This document shows positions 1 to 8,801 of a DNA stretch of 64,000 bases, one piece after another. How positions within the stretch are numbered: the first letter of the stretch is position 1; the number at the start of each line of letters is the position of its first letter. Source of the stretch: Thermophilibacter provencensis. Its GTDB lineage: Bacteria > Actinomycetota > Coriobacteriia > Coriobacteriales > Atopobiaceae. The stretch is from NCBI RefSeq assembly GCF_900128445.1, contig NZ_LT671417.1, forward strand, positions 877,547-941,546, in the 5' to 3' direction. Made by a program: the position numbers and the translations under genes. Under the pieces are notes generated by a model, which ran no database searches, was not told the origin of the DNA, and was given only the letters and a program-made list of their open reading frames with translations.

Positions 1-676
1 CGCCTCGACCGAGTCCCGCCCGCCGTTCCAGTGGAGGTAGACGCCTAGGTCGCGCTTCCTCGTGGTGATGACCGCCCTGTTTCCCATCTCTCGTCCCTTC
101 TCTCGGGTTCGCGCCGGCCGAACGCAAGCGCGCTTGCCTTCGGCTTGCCTGCCGCGTGCCCGGCGCCGAGGGCGGGTCAACGAGCTGCGGGAAGGCCCCC
201 GGCCGGTCCCTGCACCGATGCCGCGCAGCGGGATCTGTGGAGGGATCCTGCGGCGACATTGACGCGGGCGAGGCGCCGGGCACAGCCCCGCGACGCCTGA
301 GCGGGCGTGGCCGTGCGGGGCGGGGGTTCAGGGGGACCGGTCCCCCTGAACCCCCGCCCCGCACGGCCACGCCCGCTCAGGCGTCGCGGGGCTGTGCCCG
401 GCGCCTCGCCCGCGTCAATGTCGCCGCAGGATCCCTCCACAGATCCCGCTGCGCGGCATCGGTGCAGGGACCGGCCGGGGGCCTTCCCGCAGCTCGTTGA
501 CCCGCCCTCGGCGCCGGGCACGCGGCAGGCAAGCCGAAGGCAAGCGCGCTTGCGTTCGGCCGGCGCGAACCCGAGAGAAGGGACGAGAGATGGGAAACAG
601 GGCGGTCATCACCACGAGGAAGCGCGACCTAGGCGTCTACCTCCACTGGAACGGCGGGCGGGACTCGGTCGAGGCG
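1..676. repeat. Perfect inverted repeat, two 338-bp arms with no spacer
   Basis: Bases 1-338 are the exact reverse complement of 339-676, with the centre in the palindrome ACCGGT at 338/339. Identical translations appear on opposite strands, as expected from a fold-back. The right arm contains the real 5' end and upstream region of the gene at 590; the left arm is its mirror image. A spacer-less palindrome this long is poorly tolerated in living cells but is a common artefact at contig ends or in amplified libraries. I infer an artefact, so bases 1-338 probably carry no independent information. Confidence 0.93.
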
Positions 677-1240
677 TTCCTCGAGTACTGCCGGCTGCGC
701 GGCTTCCGCGCCCCCGAGACCGACGACTACGGCTGGGCGAGGCTCTGCCAGGTGGTCTGCAACTACATGGGCGGCGAGGGCCTGAGCGTCGGCGTGTGGC
801 CCTACACCACCGACGAGGCGGCGCTCTCCGCGGGCGACGACAACGGCGTCTACGTGACCGAGGGCTGGCGCGTCGTCGGGCGCGTCCTCCCGTGGGAGGG
901 CTTCGAGGAGCAGCGGGAGTACGACCTCGAAGGGATGCTGCGCGAGATTGACCGGGCGCAGCCCGAGGAGCAGAGGCTCGGGGCCTACCTCGACGCCGAG
1001 GAGGTGCCCGTCGGCGAGGTGCGCCCCGGCGACACCGTGTTCGTGCGCGAGGTCGGCGGGTCGCTCCGCCCCTACCCGGTCGTGGGCCTCGGGGACGAGG
1101 GCCGCGTGGTGAACGGCGTCAGCGTCGGGGGCGTCCCCTACGTCGCGCGCTACTGGAACGGCGGGTGGCAGGAGAACTGCAACAACTTCCTGAGGGAGGA
1201 GACGGTCCGGCGCGTGCGCGACCCGTGGCGCAGCGCGTAG
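590..1240 (+). CDS. Conserved hypothetical protein of conjugative elements (begins MGNRAVIT)
   Basis: This 216-residue protein begins MGNRAVITTRKRD and contains the block YLHWNGGRDSVEAFL. From memory, that opening is shared by hypothetical proteins carried on ICEs of Firmicutes and Coriobacteriia; no function is established. The ATG at 590 follows GAGAAGGGACGAGAG, a plausible ribosome binding site, and is preferred to a longer reading that starts at 497. There is no signal peptide or membrane segment. It stands ahead of the mobilisation genes on the same strand. Its first 29 codons lie in the right arm of the fold-back repeat. Confidence 0.75.
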   Translation: MGNRAVITTRKRDLGVYLHWNGGRDSVEAFLEYCRLRGFRAPETDDYGWARLCQVVCNYMGGEGLSVGVWPYTTDEAALSAGDDNGVYVTEGWRVVGRVLPWEGFEEQREYDLEGMLREIDRAQPEEQRLGAYLDAEEVPVGEVRPGDTVFVREVGGSLRPYPVVGLGDEGRVVNGVSVGGVPYVARYWNGGWQENCNNFLREETVRRVRDPWRSA

Positions 1241-1273
1241 GGGTCGAGGGGGGCGGCGGGCGGGCCCGCCGCC

Positions 1274-1290
1274 CCTGACATCCCGTCAGG
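1274..1290. promoter_or_regulatory. Dyad operator-like site, arms CCTGACa/CGTCAGG
   Basis: CCTGACATCCCGTCAGG is an inverted repeat around a TCC centre. Two near-identical copies lie at 60213-60229 and 60269-60287, by the replication-like genes at the other end of the element. Its position ahead of the mobilisation genes suggests one element-encoded regulator controls both arms. Confidence 0.5.
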
Positions 1291-1349
1291 TACCGCGCCG
1301 GGGCGGCGCGAAGTACGCTGGGTTCGCGCGCACGGGGCGTGCGCGCGAA

Positions 1350-1532
1350 GGCGCCCCGGGCCCCGGGAGAGGGCCCGGGGCGCCCAGACCAGCAAGTAGC
1401 CTGCTCCGTGCGCACGGCGCCCGGAGCAGCGCGCCGCGGCGCCCGGCGGGCGCCCCCCCCCGGCCCGATTCCGATGGCCGCGGATCGGGATCGGGCCGGG
1501 GCACGGCGGCGATGGCTTCGCGATCGCCGCCG
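1350..1532. other. Three consecutive perfect hairpins before the relaxase operon (oriT candidate)
   Basis: The 351-base gap 1241-1591 holds no gene. It contains three exact inverted repeats: 14-bp arms at 1350-1363/1371-1384; 12-bp arms at 1458-1469/1490-1501 with a nested 5-bp stem; and 10-bp arms at 1504-1513/1523-1532. Transfer origins recognised by MobA-type relaxases usually lie just upstream of mobC and the relaxase and contain inverted repeats, so this is the best oriT candidate here. The first hairpin could instead terminate the gene at 590. Confidence 0.4.
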
Positions 1533-1591
1533 CGCTCGCGGCGCGCAGCGGGGGAGCCCCCGCGCCCCTGGGGCGGAGAGGGAGGGAGCCC

Positions 1592-2014
1592 ATGGAGAGG
1601 TACCCCGAGCGCCTGTACGTCAGGCTCGCGAGGGAGGACAAGGAGCGCGCGCAGGAGGTCGCCGGGGCGATGGGGCTGAGCCTGTCGGACCTCGTCCGCC
1701 TCATGGTGCGCCTCGCCGCGGCGGACCCGGGGCTCGCCGCGCGCTCGGCCTCGGAGGGCGGGCCGATCGTGCTGGACACCGCGACGTGCCTGCGCATCGC
1801 GCGGGAGCTCAGGCGCTGGGGCTACCACTACAACCAGGGCGTCCACGCGCTCAACTCCGTCGCGTTCCACCTGCGGCACGGCTCGCGCGACTACGGCGAC
1901 ATGGCCGAGGCCCTGCGCGACGCCCGCGCGGAGCTCTCCGCGGTGAACGGGGCCGCCGGGGGCCTCTGCCGCGAGATGGCGTCGCTCACCGGGCGCGCCG
2001 CGCTCTTCCTCTAG
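1592..2014 (+). CDS. MobC-like relaxosome accessory protein
   Basis: A 140-residue protein with an N-terminal ribbon-helix-helix-like stretch (YVRLAREDKERAQEVAGAM, then LSLSDLVRLMVRLA) and the C-terminal helical region typical of bacterial mobilisation (MobC) proteins, including the RRWGYHYNQGVHALNSVA block. MobC proteins bind oriT and help the relaxase open DNA. The ATG follows GAGAGGGAGGGAGCCC. The gene ends 9 bases before the relaxase start, so the two are surely co-transcribed. Family assignment is by pattern recognition; the context fits strongly. Confidence 0.85.
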   Translation: MERYPERLYVRLAREDKERAQEVAGAMGLSLSDLVRLMVRLAAADPGLAARSASEGGPIVLDTATCLRIARELRRWGYHYNQGVHALNSVAFHLRHGSRDYGDMAEALRDARAELSAVNGAAGGLCREMASLTGRAALFL

Positions 2015-2023
2015 GGGGCGGCC

Positions 2024-3274
2024 GTGGCGAACCTCAAGGCGATCGCCGGCCACACCTCGGCGCGCGGCGTCATGCGCTACCTCGAGCGGGGCGGGCGCGC
2101 GCTCGCCCGCGACTTCCTGAACCTCGCCCCGCCCGTCGCGGGCGAGGGCCCCGGCGGCCTGCCCGAGCACGGCCCCTACGACTGGGCCGCCGCCATGGAC
2201 GCCACGCGCGCGGCGGCGGGCAACGACCTGCCCTGGCGCGGGCGCGCGGCGAGGACCTGGAAGCACTACGTGATTTCGCCCGACCCCCGCAACGGCGTGT
2301 CGCTCGACGAGCTCAGGGAGCTCGCGACGGCGTGGGCCCGGCGCTGGTTCCCCGACTGCGAGGTGGCCGTCGTCTACCACGACGACAACGCCGGGCGCAT
2401 ACCCCACGCGCACGTCGTCGTGAACAACACCGTCCTCTCGACGGGCAGGCGCCTCCAGGTGCCCGACCCCCTCGAGCTCAACCGCTCGCTGCAGCGCATG
2501 GAGGCGGAGCGGGGCTTCGCCCACCGCTACTCCAACGAGCGCGCGGGGTCGGGGCGCGGGAGGCCGCGCACGGCGCAGCGCGTCCACGTCAGGCGCGCCG
2601 AGCGCGAGATAGCCGCCAGGGGCGGGCGCTCCTGGGTGGCCGACATCCGCGGCAGGGTGGAGGCGGCGCGCGCCGTGTCGCGCCGCGAGGGGGAGTTCCG
2701 CTCGGCCCTCGCCGCCATGGGGGTCGAGCTCTCGGACGCCTCGCCGCGCGGCGGCAGGCGCGACTGGGTGTACTCGCTCGCCGGGACGCCCTCGCGCAGG
2801 GTCCGCGGCGAGGGGCTCGGGCTCGAGTACGGCCGCGCCGCAATAGAGGCCCGCTGGGCGGGGTCGGCCCCGCCCGCTCTGCCCCGCGAGGAGGTGGAGC
2901 GAGTCGCGCGCTCCGCGCTGGAGGTCGGGGACCTCGCCGAGCTCGACGAGCTCGCCCGGGCCGTGGGCGCGCTGGAGCGCTACCGCGTCCGCGGCGCGGC
3001 CGACCTGGAGCGGCGGGCCGGGGCGCTGGAGGCCCGCGGGGACGCCGCGGGCGCGGCGGCCCTGAGGGGTGCGCGCGAGCTCTTCGAGCGCAAGGGGGTG
3101 GCCCTCCCGGAGGCCGCGCCGCGGCCCCCGCGGCAGACCGCACCCTGCCGGGGCCCCGCGGGGCGCGGCGGGCGGGCCGGCGCGGTGCCCGGCGGCGGGC
3201 GCGACGCGGGCGCGCGCGGGCGCGCGGAGAGAGGAGAGAGGGGCGAGAGGGGGAGCCGATGGTCGTCGAGGTGA
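2024..3274 (+). CDS. Relaxase, MobA/VirD2 family
   Basis: This 416-residue protein is the nicking enzyme that cuts oriT and pilots the strand through the secretion channel. The N-terminal 140 residues carry the family motifs: HYVISPDP at about 81-88, YHDD at 118-121, and the metal-binding histidine motif IPHAHVVVNN at 126-135. A tyrosine at 19 (GVMRYL) is a candidate nucleophile. The start is GTG at 2024. The C-terminal 270 residues are Arg/Ala-rich and largely helical, presumably for oriT or coupling-protein contacts. The extreme C-terminus overlaps the next gene by 16 bases. Confidence 0.9.
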   Translation: MANLKAIAGHTSARGVMRYLERGGRALARDFLNLAPPVAGEGPGGLPEHGPYDWAAAMDATRAAAGNDLPWRGRAARTWKHYVISPDPRNGVSLDELRELATAWARRWFPDCEVAVVYHDDNAGRIPHAHVVVNNTVLSTGRRLQVPDPLELNRSLQRMEAERGFAHRYSNERAGSGRGRPRTAQRVHVRRAEREIAARGGRSWVADIRGRVEAARAVSRREGEFRSALAAMGVELSDASPRGGRRDWVYSLAGTPSRRVRGEGLGLEYGRAAIEARWAGSAPPALPREEVERVARSALEVGDLAELDELARAVGALERYRVRGAADLERRAGALEARGDAAGAAALRGARELFERKGVALPEAAPRPPRQTAPCRGPAGRGGRAGAVPGGGRDAGARGRAERGERGERGSRWSSR

Positions 3275-3759
3275 GCTACGCCGACGGGCGCGAGGACGTC
3301 TTCGACCTCGAGCGGCTCTGCGAGGGGCGCGGCCAGCCGCTCGCCACGGAGTACCGCCTGAGGTTCGACCGCATGGAGAGCGACGGGCTCTGGGTCGAGG
3401 CGAACAGCTACGGCCCGGGCGAGGGAGGGGTCGCCGAGCGCAGGCGCGGCTGGCGGCTCATGCTCGCCTCGCCGGAGGAGGTCCGCTCGATAGAGTCCGT
3501 GAGCAGGGACGGCAGGCTCAGGTACTGGCGCCTCGGCGGCTCGCTCGTCGACGACCGGCGGCTGTCCGCCGCCGAGCAGCGCCTCTACGAGGGCGACCCC
3601 GGGGCCTGCCTCCTGCGGCGGGCGCTGTGGCTCGACGGCGCGGTGTCGCGCGCGAGGCCCGACCTCGGCGCGGAGGAGGCGTGCGCGCTCTACGGGTTCA
3701 CGCTCGCGGCGCGCGAGGAGGCCGCCGAGGCGGTCTCGGCGGCCGGGGAGGGGGCGTGA
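3259..3759 (+). CDS. Conserved hypothetical protein downstream of the relaxase
   Basis: A soluble 166-residue protein with no recognised catalytic motif. It begins MVVEVSYADGREDVFDLERL and is rich in charged residues. The ATG at 3259 follows GAGAGGGGGAGCCG and overlaps the relaxase end, which suggests translational coupling and a role in mobilisation or its control. I do not recognise a named family. Confidence 0.75.
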   Translation: MVVEVSYADGREDVFDLERLCEGRGQPLATEYRLRFDRMESDGLWVEANSYGPGEGGVAERRRGWRLMLASPEEVRSIESVSRDGRLRYWRLGGSLVDDRRLSAAEQRLYEGDPGACLLRRALWLDGAVSRARPDLGAEEACALYGFTLAAREEAAEAVSAAGEGA

Positions 3760-3762
3760 GCG

Positions 3763-3822
3763 ATGAGGGTCCTCATGAGGGCGGTCAGGTGGCTGTTCCG
3801 CGCGGTGTTCCGCTGGATGTGA
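3763..3822 (+). CDS. Very short cationic peptide, 19 residues
   Basis: ATG at 3763 opens a 19-codon frame reading MRVLMRAVRWLFRAVFRWM. It starts 3 bases after the previous stop and is strongly amphipathic, with arginines spaced among bulky hydrophobics. The preceding GGAGGGGGCGTGAGCG could serve as ribosome binding site. It may be a membrane-active peptide or a leader; chance is possible at this length. Confidence 0.4.
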   Translation: MRVLMRAVRWLFRAVFRWM

Positions 3823-3841
3823 GCCCCGGCGCCAAAAGAGC

Positions 3842-3866
3842 CCAACGGCCGTTACGGCTTCGTTAG
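3842..3866 (+). promoter_or_regulatory. Palindrome plus 11-bp-spaced GTTA repeat before the ABC operon
   Basis: The palindrome AACGGCCGTT (3842-3851) is followed by GTTA at 3851 and again at 3862, exactly 11 bases apart. An 11-base direct repeat is the spacing OmpR-type regulators use, and it is seen more clearly at 14637 and 18420. This site would suit the response regulator at 6711. Confidence 0.35.
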
Positions 3867-3957
3867 AAACGCGCCCCACCATGGATGGCGAACCCGAAGG
3901 GACGGCGCGCGGGCACGGCGACTCGGACCGCGCGCCCGGAAGAGAAGGGACGAACCC

Positions 3958-4682
<725 letters not shown>

Positions 4683-4686
<4 letters not shown>

Positions 4687-5453
4687 CGGGCGAGAAGACC
4701 GGCCTGATCGCGGGCCTGCGCGCCGAGGCGCTGAAGTCGCGCCACGCGGCGCCGGTTCGCCTGGCCGTGCTCATGGCGCTGCCGATGCCCCTGCTCGGCG
4801 CGATGCCCTACCGGGGCGCGCAGTCCTTCAGCGCGTGGAACTACTGGTACGCGCTCTTCCTGCCCGTGGCGCTCTCGCTCGTGGTGGCGTGCGTGGCGCA
4901 GGCCGACGCGCGAACGCGGATGCGGGGGCTGCTGGGGCTGGGCGTGCCGCTCGGGCGGACCTGGTGGGCCAAGGCGCTCTGGTGCCTGGGGCTTCTCGCC
5001 CTCTCCAACCTGGTGGTCTTTGGCATCTACCTCGCGGGGTCCGCGTTCTCCGCGCAGGGCGTCACGGCGGCCGGCACGCTCACGATGCTCTGCTGCGCGC
5101 TCGTCAACACGGTGACCGCGGCGTGGATGGTCCCCGCGGGGCTCTGGCTCACGGCGCGCCTCGGCATGCTCGCGGGCATCTTCGTCCCGCTCGCCGCGCA
5201 GCTCGTGGGCGGGTTCGCCTGGTCGGTGATACCGCTGCCGCAGCTCTTCCCGCCGTCGGCGAGCATGGTCATCCCCACGAGCTTCATCCCCGTGCTGCCG
5301 AGCGGCGAGCCGCTCGCGGCGGACGTGGCGCTCGGCGGGGCGCTCGCGGCGGACAGCATGCTCACGCTGGCGGGCCTTGCGGTCTGCGCGCTCGCGTTCG
5401 CCGCGCTCACGGCGGCGGGCGCGGCCTGGTTCGCGCGCTCCGAGGAGAGGTGA
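4683..5453 (+). CDS. ABC permease, LanE/MutE type
   Basis: A 256-residue integral membrane protein with about six hydrophobic segments and a short cytoplasmic N-terminus (MTGEKTGLIAGLRAEALKSR), the layout of lantibiotic-protection permeases. The start ATG at 4683 overlaps the ATPase stop by four bases, so translation is coupled. Together with the next permease it would form the membrane channel of a three-gene immunity transporter. Substrate is unknown. Confidence 0.85.
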
Positions 5454-5458
5454 TCGGC

Positions 5459-6268
5459 ATGGCACGATTCACCGAGGCGGCGCCGCGCATGACGCTCCCG
5501 CGGGCCCTGCGCTCCGAGGCCCTGCGTCTGGCGCGCTCCCCGCTCGCGGCGGTGCACCTCGCCTGCGGCCTTGCCGCCGGCCTCGCCTGCGGCGAGTACT
5601 TCTCCGTCGCCCGATGGGACCCGGCGCTGGGCGCGGACGCCTACGCCCAGTTCCTCGGCGCCCTCATGCCCCTCATGTCCGCCATCGTCTGCGGGCTCGC
5701 CGTGGACGAGGAGCGCGCCGCCGGGCGCCTCGCCAACCTCACGGCGGTCCCGTCGCGCGGGCGCGCCGTCGCGGCGAAGCTGCTCGCCCTCGCGGCGCTC
5801 GGCGCGGGCGCGCTCGCCGTGGCGCTCGGCGTGTTCGGGGCCGTGCTCGCCGCCGCCGGGCGCCTGCCGCTCGGGCCCGCCCCGCTCGCGGCCGCCTGGG
5901 CGGGCATCGCGCTGGGCAGCCTGCCCCTCTACGCGCTCGGGCTCGGCGCGGCCCTGCGCCTCGGCCGCAACGCCGCGATCGGCGCCGGCGCGGCGGGGAC
6001 GCTCCTCGCGTTCTTCTCGGTGGGAGGGCTCGCGCACGGCCTCATGACCGGCGAGCTCACCGGCGCCCTGGCGACGCCCCTGAGCTGGGTGCCGCTCGCC
6101 TGGCCCGCGCGCCTGGGGTCGCTCGGGGTGGAGGCCTTCATCGACGCCGCGCGCGCGGCGGGCCCGCTCCTCGAGACCGCGCTCGCCGGCCTCGCGCTCG
6201 CCCTGGCGGCCGCCGCCGTCCTTCTCGCCTGGTTCCGCCGCTTCGAGGACGGGAGGGCAGATGCGTAG
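5459..6268 (+). CDS. ABC permease, LanG type
   Basis: A 269-residue permease with about six membrane segments, very Ala/Leu/Gly-rich, whose N-terminal RALRSEALRLARSPL is the usual cytoplasmic lead-in of this family. It starts 5 bases after the previous stop, behind GAGGAGAGG, and overlaps the following gene by 8 bases. The ATPase-permease-permease order matches LanFEG/CprABC-type peptide resistance transporters. Confidence 0.85.
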   Translation: MARFTEAAPRMTLPRALRSEALRLARSPLAAVHLACGLAAGLACGEYFSVARWDPALGADAYAQFLGALMPLMSAIVCGLAVDEERAAGRLANLTAVPSRGRAVAAKLLALAALGAGALAVALGVFGAVLAAAGRLPLGPAPLAAAWAGIALGSLPLYALGLGAALRLGRNAAIGAGAAGTLLAFFSVGGLAHGLMTGELTGALATPLSWVPLAWPARLGSLGVEAFIDAARAAGPLLETALAGLALALAAAAVLLAWFRRFEDGRADA

Positions 6269-6665
6269 GAAGCCGCTCGCCGCCGCCGTGCTCGCCCTCC
6301 TCGCCGCGGCGCTCGTCCTGGGCGGGAACGCCCTGCTCGACGCCGGCTGGGGGCCCGCCCTGCGCTCGGTCGCCGACCGCGTGCTGCCCAACCCGGAGGT
6401 CGCCATGTGGGCGCCCGCGCCCGAGCCCGGCAGCCACGCGAGCTCCTACGCCGACGCCACCGGGGCGGGGGCGAACTACGTCTACCTGGTGGACGCGGCG
6501 GACGCCGAGGGCAACGTCCGCGAGCTCCAGCTCATCTTCTTCGGGCGGGAGTCGGGCGGCGGGGGCTGGCTCGAGATCGAGGCGCGCGGCGGCTCGGGCG
6601 TGCGCTACCGCGCGTGCGACGCGGACGAGGCGCCCGCGGCCGCGCGCCAGGCGCTGGGCCGCTGA
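6261..6665 (+). CDS. YxeA-like (DUF1093) exported protein
   Basis: A 134-residue protein with an N-terminal hydrophobic anchor or signal segment (PLAAAVLALLAAALVLGGNA), then a small beta-rich domain containing YVYLVDAADAEGNVRELQLIFF and a conserved-looking VRYRACDADEAP end. The layout resembles YxeA/DUF1093 proteins, which often accompany lantibiotic-immunity transporters. It overlaps the permease gene and is probably co-translated. Role unknown; an accessory or sensor on the outer face of the membrane is an inference. Confidence 0.65.
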   Translation: MRRKPLAAAVLALLAAALVLGGNALLDAGWGPALRSVADRVLPNPEVAMWAPAPEPGSHASSYADATGAGANYVYLVDAADAEGNVRELQLIFFGRESGGGGWLEIEARGGSGVRYRACDADEAPAAARQALGR

Positions 6666-6677
6666 GCGCGGCGCTGG

Positions 6678-6683
6678 TACAAT
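6678..6683 (+). promoter_or_regulatory. Possible -10 box for the response regulator
   Basis: TACAAT stands 28 bases before the ATG at 6711 in the 45-base gap after the transporter operon. No good -35 box is visible, so the regulator genes may simply be read from the upstream operon. Confidence 0.3.
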
Positions 6684-6710
6684 TCCGACTGGAACATCGG
6701 GAGGTCGAAC

Positions 6711-7373
6711 ATGGCGAGGATACTGGCGGTGGACGACGAGCGCGCGATCCTCGACGCGCTCGCGCGCGTGCTCGGCCGCGACGGCCACGAGGTCGTCAGG
6801 GCCGCGGACCCGACGGCGGTCCCGGGGACGGACCTCTCGCGCTTCGACCTCGTGCTCTGCGACGTCATGATGCCGGGGCTCGACGGCTTCGAGCTCGTGC
6901 GGAGGATCCGCCCGGACTTCGACGGGCCCATCATCTTCCTGACCGCGCGCGTGGCGGAGGAGGACGCCGTGGCCGGCTACGGGCTGGGGGCCGACGACTA
7001 CGTCCGCAAACCCTTCGGGGCCGCTGAGCTGCGCGCCAAGGTGGCGGCGCACCTGCGCCGGGAGCGCAGGCCGCGCTCGCACGCCCTCTCCTTCGGGGAG
7101 GTGCGGCTCGACCTCGGGGCGCGCGAGCTCGCCGTGGGCGGCGAGGCCGTGCCGCTCACGCCCACCGAGTACGCCATCTGCGAGCACCTCGCCCGCCACC
7201 CGGGGCAGGTCATGAGCCGCGCGCAGATCCGCGAGGCGGTGCTCGGCTGGGACAGCGACGCCGACGACGCGGCCATATCCATGCAGGTCAGCCGCGCCCG
7301 GAGGAAGCTCTCGGAGGCCGGCGCCGACCCGATCGCGACCGTCTGGGGGATGGGGTACAAGTGGCAGCTCTGA
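6711..7373 (+). CDS. OmpR-family response regulator
   Basis: A 220-residue two-domain regulator. The receiver has the acidic pair D8/D9, phosphoacceptor D51 (LCDVMMPG), T78 and K100 (VRKPF). The C-terminal winged helix ends in the family hallmark VWGMGYKWQL. It lies between the peptide-resistance transporter and its kinase, like CprR/LanR systems, and probably switches the transporter on in response to peptide. ATG follows CGGGAGGTCGAAC. Confidence 0.92.
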   Translation: MARILAVDDERAILDALARVLGRDGHEVVRAADPTAVPGTDLSRFDLVLCDVMMPGLDGFELVRRIRPDFDGPIIFLTARVAEEDAVAGYGLGADDYVRKPFGAAELRAKVAAHLRRERRPRSHALSFGEVRLDLGARELAVGGEAVPLTPTEYAICEHLARHPGQVMSRAQIREAVLGWDSDADDAAISMQVSRARRKLSEAGADPIATVWGMGYKWQL

Positions 7374-7399
7374 GGACCGGAGCGCGGGGGCGCGGGGGC

Positions 7400-8797
7400 A
7401 TGCCGCTCTCCTTCGTCATAGCGCGCTACTTCGCCTACGCGTTCGCGGCGGTCGCCGCGGCGTGGCTCGCCTCGTTCATGGCGCTCTCCGCGGCGATCAA
7501 CATGGGATGGGTTTACGAGGCAAGCTGGGGGCCGGCCAACGCGCGCGGGGTCGCGGCCCTGCTGGCCGCAGGGGAAGGCCTCGGGCCGGAGGACATACCC
7601 ACGGCCTACCGCTACGCCGTCGTGGACGAGAGCGGGGAGGTGAGCGAGACGGACCTCGAGGGCGCACGGCTTGACCGAGCCCGGCAGGAGGCGGGCGCGG
7701 TCCTCGACGCCGCGCCCGGCGCCGTCGAGATCACGGGCGGGGGCTCGGGCCTCACCTACGCCGCGTTCCCGCTCGAGGGCGGCGGGGCCTGCGCGCTCGT
7801 CAGCGAGTACCTGCCGCAGTGGGTCTCGCGCGACCTCGCCGGCCTGCTCCCAAACCCGCAGAACCTCATGCTCGCCGGCGCCGCGGCGGGAAGCGCGCTC
7901 GCGCTCGCGCTCGTGGCGCGCCGCGCGAGCCGCGTGATCTCGCGCAAGATGGCGCCGCTCACGGAGGCGGCGGGGCGCGTCGGCGCGGGGGAGCTCGGCT
8001 TCGCGGTCGGCAGCACCAACGTGCGCGAGGTGAACGACGTCCTCGCCGCGATGGACGCCATGCGGGCCTCCCTCGCCGAGTCGCTCGAGGCCCGCTGGGC
8101 CGCGGAGCGCGAGCAGCGCGAGCAGGTGGCGTCGCTCGCCCACGACCTCAAGACGCCGCTCACCGTGCTGCGCGCCAACGCAGACTTCGTGGCGGAGGAG
8201 CTGGGGGACGAGGGGGACGCCGACCTCGCGGCCGCCGCGCGCGACATCTCGGACGGCGCCGAGAGGCTCGACGGCTACGTGCGCCTGCTCATCGAGGCCT
8301 CGCGCGGGTCCGGCGGGGCGGATAGGGCCCCCGTGCGGCCGGCCGAGCTCTGCGAGCAGGTCGTCGCCGAGGCCGCGCAGGTCGCCCGGGCGCGCGGCGT
8401 GGCGCTCGACGCGGCCACGGGCCCCGCCGTCGCGGGCGCGCCCGAGGCCCCGCTCGACCGAGCCGCCCTGGCGCGGGCCGCCGCGAACCTCGTGGCCAAC
8501 GCCGCCGAGCACGCCCGCTCGCGCGTGTCGGTCTCCTGCGACGTCGCGGGCGGGAGCCTCGTCATCGAGGTCGCCGACGACGGCCCGGGCTTCTCTCCCG
8601 CCGCCCTCGAGCGCGGCTGCGAGCGCCTCTTCACGGACGACTCCTCCCGCTCCTCGCGCGACGGGGGCCGCCACTACGGGCTCGGCCTCCACGCCGCCTC
8701 CGAGGCCGCGCGCGCCAACGGCGGCGCCGTCTCGCTCGCCAACAGCCCCTCGGGCGGTGCGGTGGCCACCATCACGATCCCCCTGGACGGGTCCTGA
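7400..8797 (+). CDS. Sensor histidine kinase of the peptide-resistance module
   Basis: A 465-residue kinase. It has an N-terminal membrane segment, an extracytoplasmic loop of about 120 residues, a second membrane segment (LMLAGAAAGSALALALVA), a HAMP-like stretch, the H box SLAHDLKTPL (His 248) and the ATP-binding motifs N (NLVANAAEHA) and G (ADDGPGF, GLGLH). I chose ATG 7400 because it directly precedes the first membrane segment; a GTG at 7361, overlapping the regulator, is an alternative adding 13 residues. It presumably senses lantibiotic-like peptides and phosphorylates the adjacent regulator. Confidence 0.88.
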   Translation: MPLSFVIARYFAYAFAAVAAAWLASFMALSAAINMGWVYEASWGPANARGVAALLAAGEGLGPEDIPTAYRYAVVDESGEVSETDLEGARLDRARQEAGAVLDAAPGAVEITGGGSGLTYAAFPLEGGGACALVSEYLPQWVSRDLAGLLPNPQNLMLAGAAAGSALALALVARRASRVISRKMAPLTEAAGRVGAGELGFAVGSTNVREVNDVLAAMDAMRASLAESLEARWAAEREQREQVASLAHDLKTPLTVLRANADFVAEELGDEGDADLAAAARDISDGAERLDGYVRLLIEASRGSGGADRAPVRPAELCEQVVAEAAQVARARGVALDAATGPAVAGAPEAPLDRAALARAAANLVANAAEHARSRVSVSCDVAGGSLVIEVADDGPGFSPAALERGCERLFTDDSSRSSRDGGRHYGLGLHAASEAARANGGAVSLANSPSGGAVATITIPLDGS

Positions 8798-8801
8798 CGG
8801 C

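Noticed and set aside
1-676. Reading the fold-back as terminal inverted repeats of a transposon
   Set aside because: The arms directly abut with nothing between them and no transposase is present; an artefact fits better.
1339-3759. 806-residue plus-strand open frame across the relaxase genes
   Set aside because: It is an out-of-frame shadow, extremely Arg/Ala/Gly-rich and without motifs. High GC leaves long open frames on every strand; the MobC and relaxase frames carry the real motifs.
6678-6683. Strong promoter for the first two-component system
   Set aside because: A -10-like TACAAT is present but no -35 box at the right distance, so it is listed only at low confidence.
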